In this document: in pieces, positions 18,280-26,595 of the stretch
How the letters are laid out: each line of letters begins with the position of its first letter
How positions within the stretch are numbered: the first letter of the stretch is position 1
Assembly (NCBI GenBank): GCA_002405875.1
Contig: DHMR01000071.1
Location: 1-52,342 of the forward strand
Reading direction: 5' to 3'
DNA from: a bacterium UBA4637
GTDB taxonomy: Bacteria; Bacteroidota; Bacteroidia; Bacteroidales; Bacteroidaceae
Length of the DNA: 52,342 nucleotides
Position numbers and translations under genes: made by a program
Notes under the pieces: model-generated
What the model saw: the letters and a program-made list of their open reading frames with translations, nothing else
What the model was told of the DNA's origin: nothing
The model's database searches: none

Positions 18280-21000
18280 ATGGACGAAAAAAGAGTTTAT
18301 ACCTTTGGTAACGGTAAGGCTGAGGGAAATGCACAAATGCGTGAGGCTCTCGGTGGTAAGGGAGCCAACTTGGCAGAAATGAACCTGATAGGTGTTCCTG
18401 TGCCTCCAGGTTTTACAATCACAACTGATACTTGTAACGAATATTATAAGGTAGGAGAGAAGAAAATCAAGGAACTTCTACAAGACGAGGTAAGTGCGGC
18501 GGTGGCTCATACAGAGGCTTTGATGAACAGTAAGTTTGGCTCGGTCGAGAATCCTCTCCTTGTTTCTGTTCGCTCGGGAGCCCGTGCCTCCATGCCTGGT
18601 ATGATGGACACCATCCTCAACCTCGGTTTGAACGACGAGGTGGCTGAAGGATTGGTCAAGAAAACCAACAATCCTCATTTTGTATACGATTCCTATCGTC
18701 GTTTTGTACAGATGTACGGCGACGTGGTGCTCGGTATGAAACCTGTCAACAAGGAAGACATTGACCCATTCGAGGCGATTATCGAGAAGGTGAAAGAAGA
18801 GCAGGGTGTTGTTCTTGACAAGGACCTCTCCGTGGAATCGCTCAAGAAACTCGTGGAACTCTTCAAGGCTGCCATCAAGGAGCAGACGGGCGAGGACTTC
18901 CCAACCAATCCTATCGACCAACTTTGGGGTGCTATCTGCGCTGTGTTCCGTTCTTGGATGAACGAACGTGCTATCCTGTATCGTAAGATGGAAGGTATTC
19001 CAGATGAGTGGGGTACGGCCGTCTCTGTCATGGCGATGGTATTCGGAAACATGGGCGATACGTCTGCTACGGGCGTTTGCTTCTCTCGTGACGCAGGCAA
19101 TGGCGAGAACCTCTTCAACGGAGAGTATCTCATCAATGCACAGGGAGAGGATGTAGTGGCAGGTATCCGTACTCCTCAGCAGATTACCAAGATTGGCTCT
19201 CAGCGTTGGGCTGAGCGTGCCGGCATCTCCGAGGAGGAGCGCAAGGCGAAGTATCCTTCTATGGAGGAAGCGATGCCTGAACTATACAAGGAGCTCGATG
19301 CCCTCCAGGATAAGTTGGAGCATCACTATCACGACATGCAGGATATGGAGTTCACCGTACAGGAAGGCAAACTCTGGTTCCTCCAGACCCGTAACGGTAA
19401 GCGCACCGGTACCGCCATGGTGAAGATTGCCATGGACTTGCTCCATGAGGGCATGATTGATGAGAAAACTGCCATCCTTCGCTGTGAGCCTCAGAAGCTC
19501 GATGAGCTCTTGCACCCAGTGTTCGACAAACTCGCTCTCTCCAAGGCTAAGGTCATCACACAGGGACTCCCGGCTTCTCCAGGTGCGGCTTGCGGACAGA
19601 TCGTGTTCCATGCAGACGATGCACAGGAGTGGCATGCTGACGGCAAGAAGGTTGTGATGGTTCGTATTGAGACTTCCCCAGAAGACCTAGCCGGTATGTC
19701 GGCTGCCGAAGGTATCTTGACAGCTCGTGGAGGTATGACTTCTCATGCAGCTGTAGTGGCTCGTGGTATGGGCAAGTGCTGCGTGTCTGGTGCGGGTGCC
19801 ATCAATGTGGATTACAAGACCAAGACCGTTGAAATCGACGGAACTATCTATAAGGAGGGCGACTTCATCTCCCTCAATGGTTCAACTGGACAGGTTTATG
19901 CCGGTCAGATTGAGACCAAGGCTGCAGAACTATCGGGTGACTTCAAGGAGTTGATGGATCTCTGCGACAAGTATACCAAGATGGAAGTACGTACCAATGC
20001 GGACACTCCACACGATGCCGAGATTGCCCGTGCCTTCGGTGCCAAGGGTATCGGCTTGACTCGTACGGAGCACATGTTCTTCGAGGATCAGAAGATTGTG
20101 GCGATGCGTGAGATGATTCTCGCCGACTCGGTGGAGGGTCGCGAGAAAGCACTAGCCAAGCTCCTTCCTTACCAGAAGGCAGACTTCTATGGCATTTTGA
20201 AGGCAATGGATGGTTGTCCAGTCAACATCCGCTTGCTCGACCCACCTCTCCATGAGTTCGTGCCTCATGATCTCGCTGGTCAGGAGACCATGGCGAAGGA
20301 GATGGGCGTGAGCGTGGCTGAGATTCAGAAGCGTGTCAACTCGCTAGCCGAGAACAACCCAATGCTCGGTCATCGTGGCTGCCGTCTGGGTATCACCTTC
20401 CCTGAGATTACAGCGATGCAGACTCGTGCCATCCTCGGTGCTGCCTGCCAGTTGAAGAAGGAAGGTTTCGACCCACGTCCTGAGATCATGGTTCCGCTCA
20501 TCGGTACCGTACAGGAGCTCAAGCAGCAGAAGAGCATCATCCTCGCTACCTCCAAGGAAGTGTTCGTGGAGTATGGCACAGAGGTTGAGTTTGAGATTGG
20601 TACGATGATAGAGATTCCTCGTGCGGCCCTCACCGCAGGTAAGATAGCCGAGGAGGCTCAGTATTTCTCATTCGGAACCAACGATTTGACACAGATGACC
20701 TTCGGTTACTCTCGTGATGACATCGCTAGCTTCCTCCCTGTTTACATGGAGAAGAAGATATTGAAGGTGGATCCATTCCAGGTTCTCGACCAGGAAGGTG
20801 TAGGTCAGCTCATCAAGATGGCGGTGGAGAATGGTCGCAAGACTCGTCCTAACCTCCGCACCGGTATCTGTGGCGAGCATGGTGGTGAGCCATCAAGCGT
20901 TAAGTTCTGTGCCAAGGTGGGCATGAACTATGCGTCTTGCTCTCCGTTCCGTGTGCCTATCGCTCGTTTGGCAGCGGCGCAGGCTGCCGTCGAGGAGTAA
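18280..21000 (+). CDS. ppdK: Pyruvate, phosphate dikinase
   Basis: A 906-residue enzyme interconverting pyruvate, ATP and phosphate with phosphoenolpyruvate, AMP and pyrophosphate; in anaerobes it works in glycolysis and PEP supply. The N-terminal nucleotide-binding domain includes GGKGANLAEM and SVRSGARASMPGMMDT. The swivelling domain carries phospho-His489 in GGMTSHAAVV. The C-terminal PEP-binding barrel has RTEHMFFE and Cys864 in GICGEHGGEP. All catalytic landmarks and the length are normal. It is a single-gene unit with its own promoter and terminator. It fits a fumarate-respiring gut anaerobe such as the dicarboxylate transporter suggests. Confidence 0.98.
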   Translation: MDEKRVYTFGNGKAEGNAQMREALGGKGANLAEMNLIGVPVPPGFTITTDTCNEYYKVGEKKIKELLQDEVSAAVAHTEALMNSKFGSVENPLLVSVRSGARASMPGMMDTILNLGLNDEVAEGLVKKTNNPHFVYDSYRRFVQMYGDVVLGMKPVNKEDIDPFEAIIEKVKEEQGVVLDKDLSVESLKKLVELFKAAIKEQTGEDFPTNPIDQLWGAICAVFRSWMNERAILYRKMEGIPDEWGTAVSVMAMVFGNMGDTSATGVCFSRDAGNGENLFNGEYLINAQGEDVVAGIRTPQQITKIGSQRWAERAGISEEERKAKYPSMEEAMPELYKELDALQDKLEHHYHDMQDMEFTVQEGKLWFLQTRNGKRTGTAMVKIAMDLLHEGMIDEKTAILRCEPQKLDELLHPVFDKLALSKAKVITQGLPASPGAACGQIVFHADDAQEWHADGKKVVMVRIETSPEDLAGMSAAEGILTARGGMTSHAAVVARGMGKCCVSGAGAINVDYKTKTVEIDGTIYKEGDFISLNGSTGQVYAGQIETKAAELSGDFKELMDLCDKYTKMEVRTNADTPHDAEIARAFGAKGIGLTRTEHMFFEDQKIVAMREMILADSVEGREKALAKLLPYQKADFYGILKAMDGCPVNIRLLDPPLHEFVPHDLAGQETMAKEMGVSVAEIQKRVNSLAENNPMLGHRGCRLGITFPEITAMQTRAILGAACQLKKEGFDPRPEIMVPLIGTVQELKQQKSIILATSKEVFVEYGTEVEFEIGTMIEIPRAALTAGKIAEEAQYFSFGTNDLTQMTFGYSRDDIASFLPVYMEKKILKVDPFQVLDQEGVGQLIKMAVENGRKTRPNLRTGICGEHGGEPSSVKFCAKVGMNYASCSPFRVPIARLAAAQAAVEE

Positions 21001-21057
21001 GATGACAGTCGGATAGAAAGAGAATCCTTTCCAATTATTTTGTTTGAGATAGAAATA

Positions 21058-21095
21058 GAGGAGTGCTTCTTAGGAGGCATTCCTCGCTTTCTTTT
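21058..21095 (+). terminator. Terminator of ppdK
   Basis: GAGGAGTGC (21058-21066) pairs with GCATTCCTC (21077-21085) with one wobble, followed by a pyrimidine-rich GCTTTCTTTT. It lies 58 bases after the ppdK stop. Confidence 0.7.
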
Positions 21096-21134
21096 GGGGA
21101 TTTTATTATTCTAAACGAAAAAAATAACGAATTC

Positions 21135-21166
21135 TTTCGTTATATCATTATTTTACTGTAACTTTG
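21135..21166 (+). promoter_or_regulatory. Promoter of the two secreted-protein genes
   Basis: TAACTTTG at 21159-21166 is a perfect -7 box. TTTC at 21135-21138 is twenty bases upstream. It serves the gene starting at 21205 and probably the next one, 9 bases after it. Confidence 0.65.
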
Positions 21167-21204
21167 TAGCCGTTTTTGTAATATAACGTATAAATCGTAG
21201 AAAG

Positions 21205-21699
21205 ATGAAAAAACTATTTTTAGCATTAGCGCTGATTATGTCTCTCAACATGAGTGCTAAGCAGGAAGCTGCGGAGGTGGCGGGAGCAACATTTGGGGCT
21301 TCGTATGATGAAACTTTAACCGCTTTGAAAGACAAGTTTGGTGAGCCTAATGTCAAGTCGGAGGACAAGGTGGTCTACTTGAATAAACTATTCGAAGGCA
21401 TGAAGGCTGATCGTGTGGAAGTTAGCTTCCAGAATGCAAATGGTGACAGCAAGTTCAATCAGGCACGCTTTTATTTTCTTTGTGCCAACAAGGCTGCTGC
21501 TGTTGCTAAGATGAAAGCTTTGGTCAAGAAGATGGAATTGAAATATTCGATTTCTTATGATGAGGAAGACGGTGGTACGGCTTTTTACAAGGGTGGCAAT
21601 TCGCCGCTGGGTATTGGCAATCTCTTTACCATCTTTGTCTCACCTTATCAAGGCAAGTGGACCTGCCAATTGCGTTATGGGAAATTTATGTTTAAATAG
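21205..21699 (+). CDS. Secreted protein of unknown function
   Basis: A 164-residue protein with a signal peptide (MKKLFLALALIMSLNMSA) and a small mature domain. A recognisable pattern is an N-terminal GATFGASYDETLTALKDKFG, which resembles the short repeat of periplasmic proteins in which a helix follows a GxSxxE turn, and a C-terminal beta-rich part (FTIFVSPYQGKWTCQLRYG). I do not recognise a named family. It starts a two-gene unit with the DUF3256 gene and is probably periplasmic. Confidence 0.8.
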   Translation: MKKLFLALALIMSLNMSAKQEAAEVAGATFGASYDETLTALKDKFGEPNVKSEDKVVYLNKLFEGMKADRVEVSFQNANGDSKFNQARFYFLCANKAAAVAKMKALVKKMELKYSISYDEEDGGTAFYKGGNSPLGIGNLFTIFVSPYQGKWTCQLRYGKFMFK

Positions 21700-21708
21700 A
21701 ATATAAAA

Positions 21709-22347
21709 ATGAAGAAAATTGTAGTCTTATTGTTGGGCTTGTTTGTTACAGCTTCCGTACATGCTCTTTCTTTGAAGGAACTGTGGATTAACATGCCGGA
21801 TTCTGTGTTGCCTGCGCTCAATAAGAGTATGCGTACGGAATTTGTAGATTTAGTGGATATGGGGGTGAAGCCAGAAGTGAAGAATCTTTTGGAGGAAAAT
21901 AGCGTGATAGATACGCTTACCTCTGATTTCTTGCAATTGACCAGCAGTAAGGCTTCCTTCATTCAAATGAAATTGCTTCCTGTGGAGGGTAAGGATTCTT
22001 TGCTCTGTATGGTGATAACATGGAATGGCCCTGAGAAAGAGAGTGAAGTGATCTTTTATAATCAGAAATGGGAAAGGATGGATGCTTGTGGTTTTTTGGT
22101 TCAAGACATCCATTCTGCGTCAAGTTTCTTTCAGCCAAAACCTGATACAATGAGTGTTGAACAATATGAAAGGTTGATTTCTGGCTTGGAACCTCGATTT
22201 TCCTATGCTTTTCTCTCTCCGAAGAGTGATACCATCACTTTTCAACTTTCTTTGCCTTTGGTGACGGAAACTGAAAAAAAAGAGATTCAAGCGCTTTTAA
22301 CGCAAAGAAAGTTTAAATGGGATGGTAAAAAGTTTAATGAAATATAA
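21709..22347 (+). CDS. DUF3256 family secreted protein
   Basis: A 212-residue exported protein with the signal MKKIVVLLLGLFVTASVHA. The start of the mature part, LKELWINMPDSVLPALNKS, and the following MRTEFVDLVDMGVK and LTSDFLQL segments match the Bacteroidales DUF3256 family as I know it. It has no membrane span beyond the signal and no catalytic motif I can name. It starts 9 bases after the preceding secreted protein, so the two are very likely co-expressed and may act together in the periplasm. No terminator is visible before the small-RNA promoter 28 bases downstream. Confidence 0.8.
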   Translation: MKKIVVLLLGLFVTASVHALSLKELWINMPDSVLPALNKSMRTEFVDLVDMGVKPEVKNLLEENSVIDTLTSDFLQLTSSKASFIQMKLLPVEGKDSLLCMVITWNGPEKESEVIFYNQKWERMDACGFLVQDIHSASSFFQPKPDTMSVEQYERLISGLEPRFSYAFLSPKSDTITFQLSLPLVTETEKKEIQALLTQRKFKWDGKKFNEI

Positions 22348-22374
22348 ATATCGGGAATTTCTTATGCAAAATAC

Positions 22375-22404
22375 TTGCAGGTTACAAAAAATGTTGTACC
22401 TTTG
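22375..22404 (+). promoter_or_regulatory. Strong promoter not followed by a reading frame
   Basis: TTG at 22375-22377 is followed after 19 bases by TACCTTTG at 22397-22404, a textbook Bacteroidota promoter. The predicted start is near 22411. No coding sequence follows before two terminator-like hairpins, so it should drive a small RNA. Confidence 0.8.
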
Positions 22405-22410
22405 CAACGT

Positions 22411-22568
22411 GTTTTTCATGGTATTAGATTATTAAGGTTAATAAAAGATTGGTTGTCGTGAGACAATCAATTTTTTTTTGTACTGGATACGAAAAGGTTT
22501 AAAAAAATAATTGTGGATCTTTTCCCAGTACCTGAAAAAGGCTTGCCGGGAGGCAAGCCTTTTTTTTC
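22411..22568 (+). ncRNA. Candidate structured small RNA with two successive terminator-like hairpins
   Basis: About 155 bases lie between a strong promoter and a strong terminator. Stem 1 is GGTTGTC/GACAATC (22451-22457, 22462-22468) with a GTGA tetraloop and is followed by nine T (22471-22479), like a terminator. Stem 2 is GTACTGG plus GAAAAG (22480-22486, 22491-22496) pairing with CTTTTC plus CCAGTAC (22519-22531), a 13-pair rod with a 4-base bulge. Stem 3 is the final terminator. There is no open frame of note. Bacteroidota 6S RNA or a conserved Bacteroidales RNA motif are possible identities. I cannot assign a family without a covariance search. Confidence 0.6.
22540..22568. terminator. 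Strong terminator, shared by the small RNA and the chromate-type transporter genes
   Basis: GGCTTGCC (22540-22547) and GGCAAGCC (22552-22559) pair perfectly across a GGGA tetraloop, with eight T after it on the plus strand and A/T-rich flanks on the minus strand. It ends the small RNA and sits just after the stop of the convergent transporter gene. Confidence 0.85.
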
Positions 22569-22574
22569 TTGATT

Positions 22575-23147
22575 CTAAAAAACGACGAGCCCTATAGCTC
22601 CACAGATGAGCATGATCAATATGGGATTGGTCTTCTTGAATCTCGTAAAGTAGAAGGCAAATGCAAACAAAACAACGCTGATGGCAAACAATACAGGATT
22701 GTCTTGTGGAGAACCGAAGTTTTCTTTGTTCATCAAGAGAACGGCAGCAGCTGCTATTAGCCCAATGATGGCTGGACGCAGTCCGCTGAATATGTCTTGC
22801 ACGATCTTCGAGTTCTTGTGGTTGATGAGGTAACGGCTGATGAGAATCATGATGATGAATGGCAACCACATGATGGACAAGGAAGCCAATACAGAACCCA
22901 GGCAGGCTGCCCATTGTGGATAGCCAGCGTGAAGAACGGAAGTGTATCCTACGTAGGTGGCGCAGTTGATGCCGATAGGACCTGGCGTCGATTGACTGAT
23001 GGCTACAATGTCGGTAAATTCGGCGTTGGTGAGCCAGTGGCTTTTGACTACGGTTTCGTTGTGGATGAGCGAAAGCATGGCATATCCTCCTCCGAAGTTG
23101 AAGGTTCCTATCTTCGTAAATATAATAAAAAGCTTGAGGAATAACAT
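22575..23147 (-). CDS. chrA: Chromate transporter-type half protein (second of a pair)
   Basis: A 190-residue inner-membrane protein with about six hydrophobic spans, one half of the CHR (ChrA) fold. It opens with FTKIGTFNFGGGYAMLSLI and has the signature STPGPIGINCATYVGY. Long ChrA proteins contain two such halves; short ones, as here, are encoded as adjacent pairs that assemble together. ChrA exports chromate, but the substrate of the short-chain pairs in gut anaerobes is mostly unproven and sulfate-like anions are possible. It follows its partner by 15 bases, so the two are one operon. Confidence 0.9.
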   Translation of the reverse strand: MLFLKLFIIFTKIGTFNFGGGYAMLSLIHNETVVKSHWLTNAEFTDIVAISQSTPGPIGINCATYVGYTSVLHAGYPQWAACLGSVLASLSIMWLPFIIMILISRYLINHKNSKIVQDIFSGLRPAIIGLIAAAAVLLMNKENFGSPQDNPVLFAISVVLFAFAFYFTRFKKTNPILIMLICGAIGLVVF

Positions 23148-23162
23148 TTTGGAGATGAATTT

Positions 23163-23696
23163 TTAATGTTGGGTTTTAAACTTGCCGTATAGGTATCCTA
23201 AGACACCTGCGGCGATGATGATGTAGATGGGAGAAACGCCGAAAAGAGCGATCAAAGCGCAACAAACAAAGGGAATCCAAATGTTGTAACGGTTGATGTT
23301 GGCAGTCTTGGCCATCTTGAAGCATGGAGCTGCAATGAGCGCCACAACTGCAGGACGGACGCCAGCAAAGAATTTGGAAACCCAATAGTTGTCTTTGAAA
23401 TGTTGGAAGAACATGGCGATGATCAGGATGGCAATGATGGATGGTAGGGCTATGCCTAAGGCTCCCACGATGCCTCCCCAAACACCTTTGAGTTTGTAAC
23501 CAATATGGCTTGCCATGTCGATGGCGAAGATACCCGGTGTGGTTTGGGCCACCACCATGATATCCATGAATTCTTGCTTTTCCATCCATTGGTTCTTGTC
23601 GACAAATTCCCTTTCCATAATAGGAATCATTGCATAGCCGCCACCGAGAGTGAAGGCACCAATCTTGTTGCAAGTTAGGAAAAAATTCAATAACAT
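23163..23696 (-). CDS. chrA: Chromate transporter-type half protein (first of a pair)
   Basis: A 177-residue membrane protein, homologous to the next gene downstream. The landmarks are CNKIGAFTLGGGYAMIPIMEREFV and TTPGIFAIDMASHIGYK, the latter with GI where the partner has GPI. The two halves are expected to insert in opposite orientations and form a dimeric anion transporter. A weak promoter-like box (minus-strand TAATTTTG, 23786-23779) precedes it. No arsenate, chromate or sulfate genes are adjacent, so context gives no substrate. Confidence 0.9.
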   Translation of the reverse strand: MLLNFFLTCNKIGAFTLGGGYAMIPIMEREFVDKNQWMEKQEFMDIMVVAQTTPGIFAIDMASHIGYKLKGVWGGIVGALGIALPSIIAILIIAMFFQHFKDNYWVSKFFAGVRPAVVALIAAPCFKMAKTANINRYNIWIPFVCCALIALFGVSPIYIIIAAGVLGYLYGKFKTQH

Positions 23697-23778
23697 CTGC
23701 TCTTATTTTAATTAATTTTCAATACTAGTCTACTTCTGTTTTCAATGCTAGTCTACTTTCTTTTATTTAGTAGGACTG

Positions 23779-23786
23779 CAAAATTA
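23779..23786 (-). promoter_or_regulatory. Possible -7 box of the chromate-type transporter operon
   Basis: The minus strand reads TAATTTTG, a match to TAnnTTTG, 83 bases before the start codon. No clear TTTG partner lies at the right distance. Confidence 0.4.
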
Positions 23787-23845
23787 CACATAATTTGTTA
23801 AATAATGCCTATTTGTAGACGAGAAATTTCATATTTCTTGCTATA

Positions 23846-23879
23846 TTTCAAGAATAATCATTATCTTTGCATTTAAAAA
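23846..23879 (+). promoter_or_regulatory. Promoter of the nucleoside permease operon
   Basis: TATCTTTG at 23872-23879 is a perfect -7 box, with TTTC at 23846-23849 in the -33 position. The start codon at 23897 follows within 20 bases of the box, so the leader is very short. Confidence 0.6.
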
Positions 23880-23896
23880 TATAAAAAATTGACAAT

Positions 23897-25195
23897 ATGA
23901 ATCTAAAGGTACGCTTAGCGGTGATGAACTTCCTGGAATTTGCAGTGTGGGGAGCTTATCTGACATCTATGGGTAACTATCTTGGCAAGGCCGGTATGGG
24001 TGCTGAGATAGCTTGGTTTTATGCCATCCAAGGCATCGTCTCGATTTTTATGCCTACATTGATAGGCATTGTGGCTGACAAATGGATTCAGTCGCAACGT
24101 CTGTTGGGGTATTGCCATTTGCTGGCAGGAGCCTCCATGTGCGCTCTCTTCATGATGGGTGAGGCTTCTGCGCAACCAAACGAGACTTTGTTTATGACCG
24201 TTTATACGGTTAGTGTGGCTTTCTATATGCCTACGCTAGCTCTGTCCAACACGACAGCTTTCACCATCTTGAAGGAACATGGATTGGATACGGTGAAGGA
24301 TTTCCCACCGATTCGTGTGTTTGGAACCGTAGGTTTCATCATCATGATGTGGGTGGTCAATTGTGCTACCTGGGACCAAGGCTCATTCTCGTTCTTGCTT
24401 TCTGAGAATACCAATAAGTTCCAGTACACTCATTTCCAATTTTTGATGTCTGGTTTGATGAGCTTTGTACTCTTCCTCTATTGTTTTACGTTGCCGCAGT
24501 GCAAGGTAATCAAGAAAGAAAATCAAACCCTCTCGGAAGTTTGGGGGCTTAATGCCTTTAAGTTGTTCAAAACTAAGGAAATGGCTATGTTCTTCATCTT
24601 CTCGGGCTTGCTCGGCATGTCTCTTCAGGTAACCAACGGTTATGCCACGCCTTTTATCACTAGCTTCAAGGGAGATCCTGCCATGGTGGAGACCTTCGCT
24701 GCCAACAACGCTACCTTACTTGTCTCTATTTCTCAAGTAGCAGAAGCTCTTTGCATCCTCTTGATACCTTTCTTCTTGAAGAGATATGGCATTAAGGTCG
24801 TCATGCTTATTGCTATGTTTGCTTGGGTATTGCGCTTTGGTTTCTTCGGCATCGGAAATCCTGCATTCCCTGGTGTCATCTTGTTTGTTCTGTCATGTAT
24901 CGTTTATGGTGTGGCCTTTGATTTCTTCAATGTTTCGGGAGGATTGTTTGTTGACCAAAAATGCGATCCAAATGTGAGAGCTTCAGCCCAAGGTCTGTTT
25001 ATGTTGATGACCAATGGCTTGGGAGCTACAATAGGAACATTGTTGGCAGGTCAGGTCATCAATCATTACTGTCAGTTTAATGCTGATGGTTATTTGATGG
25101 GTGATTGGCAGAGCTGTTGGTTGATATTTGCAGGTTATGCTTTGGTTGTTGGCATTCTTTTTGCATTGATGTTCAAGCCAAAGAATAATAAGTAA
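23897..25195 (+). CDS. Nucleoside permease, MFS superfamily (NupG/XapB type)
   Basis: A 432-residue transporter with twelve hydrophobic spans. The first helix, VRLAVMNFLEFAVWGAYLTSMGNYL, and the IRVFGTVGFIIMMW and GGLFVDQK segments match the nucleoside:proton symporter family. It should import ribo- or deoxyribonucleosides across the inner membrane by proton symport. It is the first gene of a plus-strand run with a nuclease-like protein 21 bases downstream. A scavenging role for nucleosides released from nucleic acids would fit that pairing, but the pairing is only positional. Substrate range is inferred. Confidence 0.9.
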   Translation: MNLKVRLAVMNFLEFAVWGAYLTSMGNYLGKAGMGAEIAWFYAIQGIVSIFMPTLIGIVADKWIQSQRLLGYCHLLAGASMCALFMMGEASAQPNETLFMTVYTVSVAFYMPTLALSNTTAFTILKEHGLDTVKDFPPIRVFGTVGFIIMMWVVNCATWDQGSFSFLLSENTNKFQYTHFQFLMSGLMSFVLFLYCFTLPQCKVIKKENQTLSEVWGLNAFKLFKTKEMAMFFIFSGLLGMSLQVTNGYATPFITSFKGDPAMVETFAANNATLLVSISQVAEALCILLIPFFLKRYGIKVVMLIAMFAWVLRFGFFGIGNPAFPGVILFVLSCIVYGVAFDFFNVSGGLFVDQKCDPNVRASAQGLFMLMTNGLGATIGTLLAGQVINHYCQFNADGYLMGDWQSCWLIFAGYALVVGILFALMFKPKNNK

Positions 25196-25202
25196 TATAA
25201 TT

Positions 25203-25208
25203 AAGGAG
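25203..25208 (+). promoter_or_regulatory. Canonical ribosome binding site AAGGAG
   Basis: AAGGAG ends 8 bases before the ATG at 25217. Strong Shine-Dalgarno sites are uncommon in Bacteroidota, and this one favours the ATG at 25217 over the one at 25220. Confidence 0.6.
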
Positions 25209-25216
25209 TAATTGAA

Positions 25217-25774
25217 ATGATGGATAATGTAAGGTTGAAACTTTTAGGGATTTCTGAGATTGTGGGTATCGAAGATATTTCCTTGTTGGGATTGGTTGAC
25301 GAATTGAACAGTCGTCAACTGGTCGTGACCTGTGATAAGAATATGCGCAAGCAAATTCAGATGTATATGATGAAAAAGCCTGAGACGGTCAAGCGCTATC
25401 CGAAGGTTTTGTGTGATGTGCTAAAATCTTATGGTTATTATCAGCTCGAGATTCTCATTTCGTCGGTTAAGGATGGTGAGTATGGAACTGAAATCGTGGA
25501 TCCTGTAACGGACAAGCATTTCCCTATCCGTTGTAGTGATGGTATTCTTTTGTCAATAGCAGGTGACATTCCTTTGTATGCCACTTCCCGGTTGATGCTC
25601 TCTCAGTCCGTGCCTTTTAAGTTGGGAGAAAGTCGCATCGGCTTACCCTTGACCGTGCTGAGTGAGACCATGCTTCAGATGTCCCTGAAGAAGGCTATAG
25701 AGACCGAAAATTACGAGATGGCTTCCAATCTGCGTGATGAGTTGAACAAACGCCATTCCAAGGATGAGGAATAG
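25217..25774 (+). CDS. Bifunctional nuclease (BFN/DUF151) domain protein with C-terminal UVR motif
   Basis: A 185-residue cytoplasmic protein. Residues about 30-140 match the BFN/DUF151 domain, including VLCDVLKSYGYYQLEILISS, HFPIRCSDGILLSIAGDIPLYA and a conserved acidic pattern. Residues about 150-180 (KKAIETENYEMASNLRDEL) form the two-helix UVR motif that UvrB and UvrC use for contact. BFN proteins have been reported to cut RNA and DNA in plants; the bacterial role is less certain. The fusion to a UVR motif suggests docking to another protein such as UvrC or a Clp-type partner. It lies between the nucleoside permease and rsmE. Confidence 0.88.
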   Translation: MMDNVRLKLLGISEIVGIEDISLLGLVDELNSRQLVVTCDKNMRKQIQMYMMKKPETVKRYPKVLCDVLKSYGYYQLEILISSVKDGEYGTEIVDPVTDKHFPIRCSDGILLSIAGDIPLYATSRLMLSQSVPFKLGESRIGLPLTVLSETMLQMSLKKAIETENYEMASNLRDELNKRHSKDEE

Positions 25775-25824
25775 GCTGTGACTCTCCGTAGGGAAGTATG
25801 GAATTAAGATTTGATATTTAAGTT

Positions 25825-26550
25825 ATGAAAGAGACAAGATTCTTTTATGTTCCCGATGCTGGCTCGGTAAATGAGTTGTCACAAGAGGAAGCGACTCATG
25901 CGTTGAGGGTGTTGCGACTCCAAGCAGGCGACGAAATCAACCTCATGGATGGGGTGGGGAACTTTTATCGTGCCGAAGTGTTATTGGCTACCCATAAAAG
26001 ATGCCTTTATGAAATCTTGGAAACTTTACCGCAAAAACCAGCATGGCGTGGGCGGGTTCATCTGGCTATTGCGCCGACCAAGATGATGGATCGTATCGAA
26101 TGGATGGCGGAGAAAGCGACAGAGATTGGTTTTGATCAATTGACTTTTCTCAATTGCAAGTTTTCCGAGCGAAAAACAATACGCATCGACCGCATAGATA
26201 AGATTGTCATCTCAGCAGTGAAGCAAAGTCATAAGGCTTGGAAACCGATCGTGGATGACATGGTTCCTTTTAAGGATTTTGTTTCTCTCCCTCGACAGGG
26301 ACGAAAATTCATCTGTCACTGTTATGGAGAAATAAAAAAGTCTGATCTCTTTGAAGAGCTTCGGCAGCCTTTTATTGATGAGGGGGATGTCACGATATTG
26401 GTGGGTCCTGAAGGAGATTTCTCTATAGATGAAGTGAGAATGGCAATCGCTAATGGTTTTGAGTCAGTCAGCTTGGGTACCAGTCGATTGCGTACGGAGA
26501 CGGCAGGCTTGATGTCTGTTGCCATGGCTAACCTTGCTCGGCGCTTTTAG
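25825..26550 (+). CDS. rsmE: 16S rRNA (uracil1498-N3)-methyltransferase RsmE
   Basis: A 241-residue SPOUT-class methyltransferase that methylates U1498 in the decoding region of 16S rRNA. The N-terminal PUA-like domain (about 1-70) contains the ATHALRVLRL helix. The knot domain carries APTKMMDRIEWMAEKATEIG, ILVGPEGDFSIDEV and the SAM-binding end SLGTSRLRTETAGLMS. All family landmarks and the length are normal. It is the third gene of the run starting with the nucleoside permease, 50 bases after the nuclease-like gene. Confidence 0.96.
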   Translation: MKETRFFYVPDAGSVNELSQEEATHALRVLRLQAGDEINLMDGVGNFYRAEVLLATHKRCLYEILETLPQKPAWRGRVHLAIAPTKMMDRIEWMAEKATEIGFDQLTFLNCKFSERKTIRIDRIDKIVISAVKQSHKAWKPIVDDMVPFKDFVSLPRQGRKFICHCYGEIKKSDLFEELRQPFIDEGDVTILVGPEGDFSIDEVRMAIANGFESVSLGTSRLRTETAGLMSVAMANLARRF

Positions 26551-26595
26551 TGTGCCGGGCTATATGTGTTTTAAGGTAATTAATATATTTAGTTT

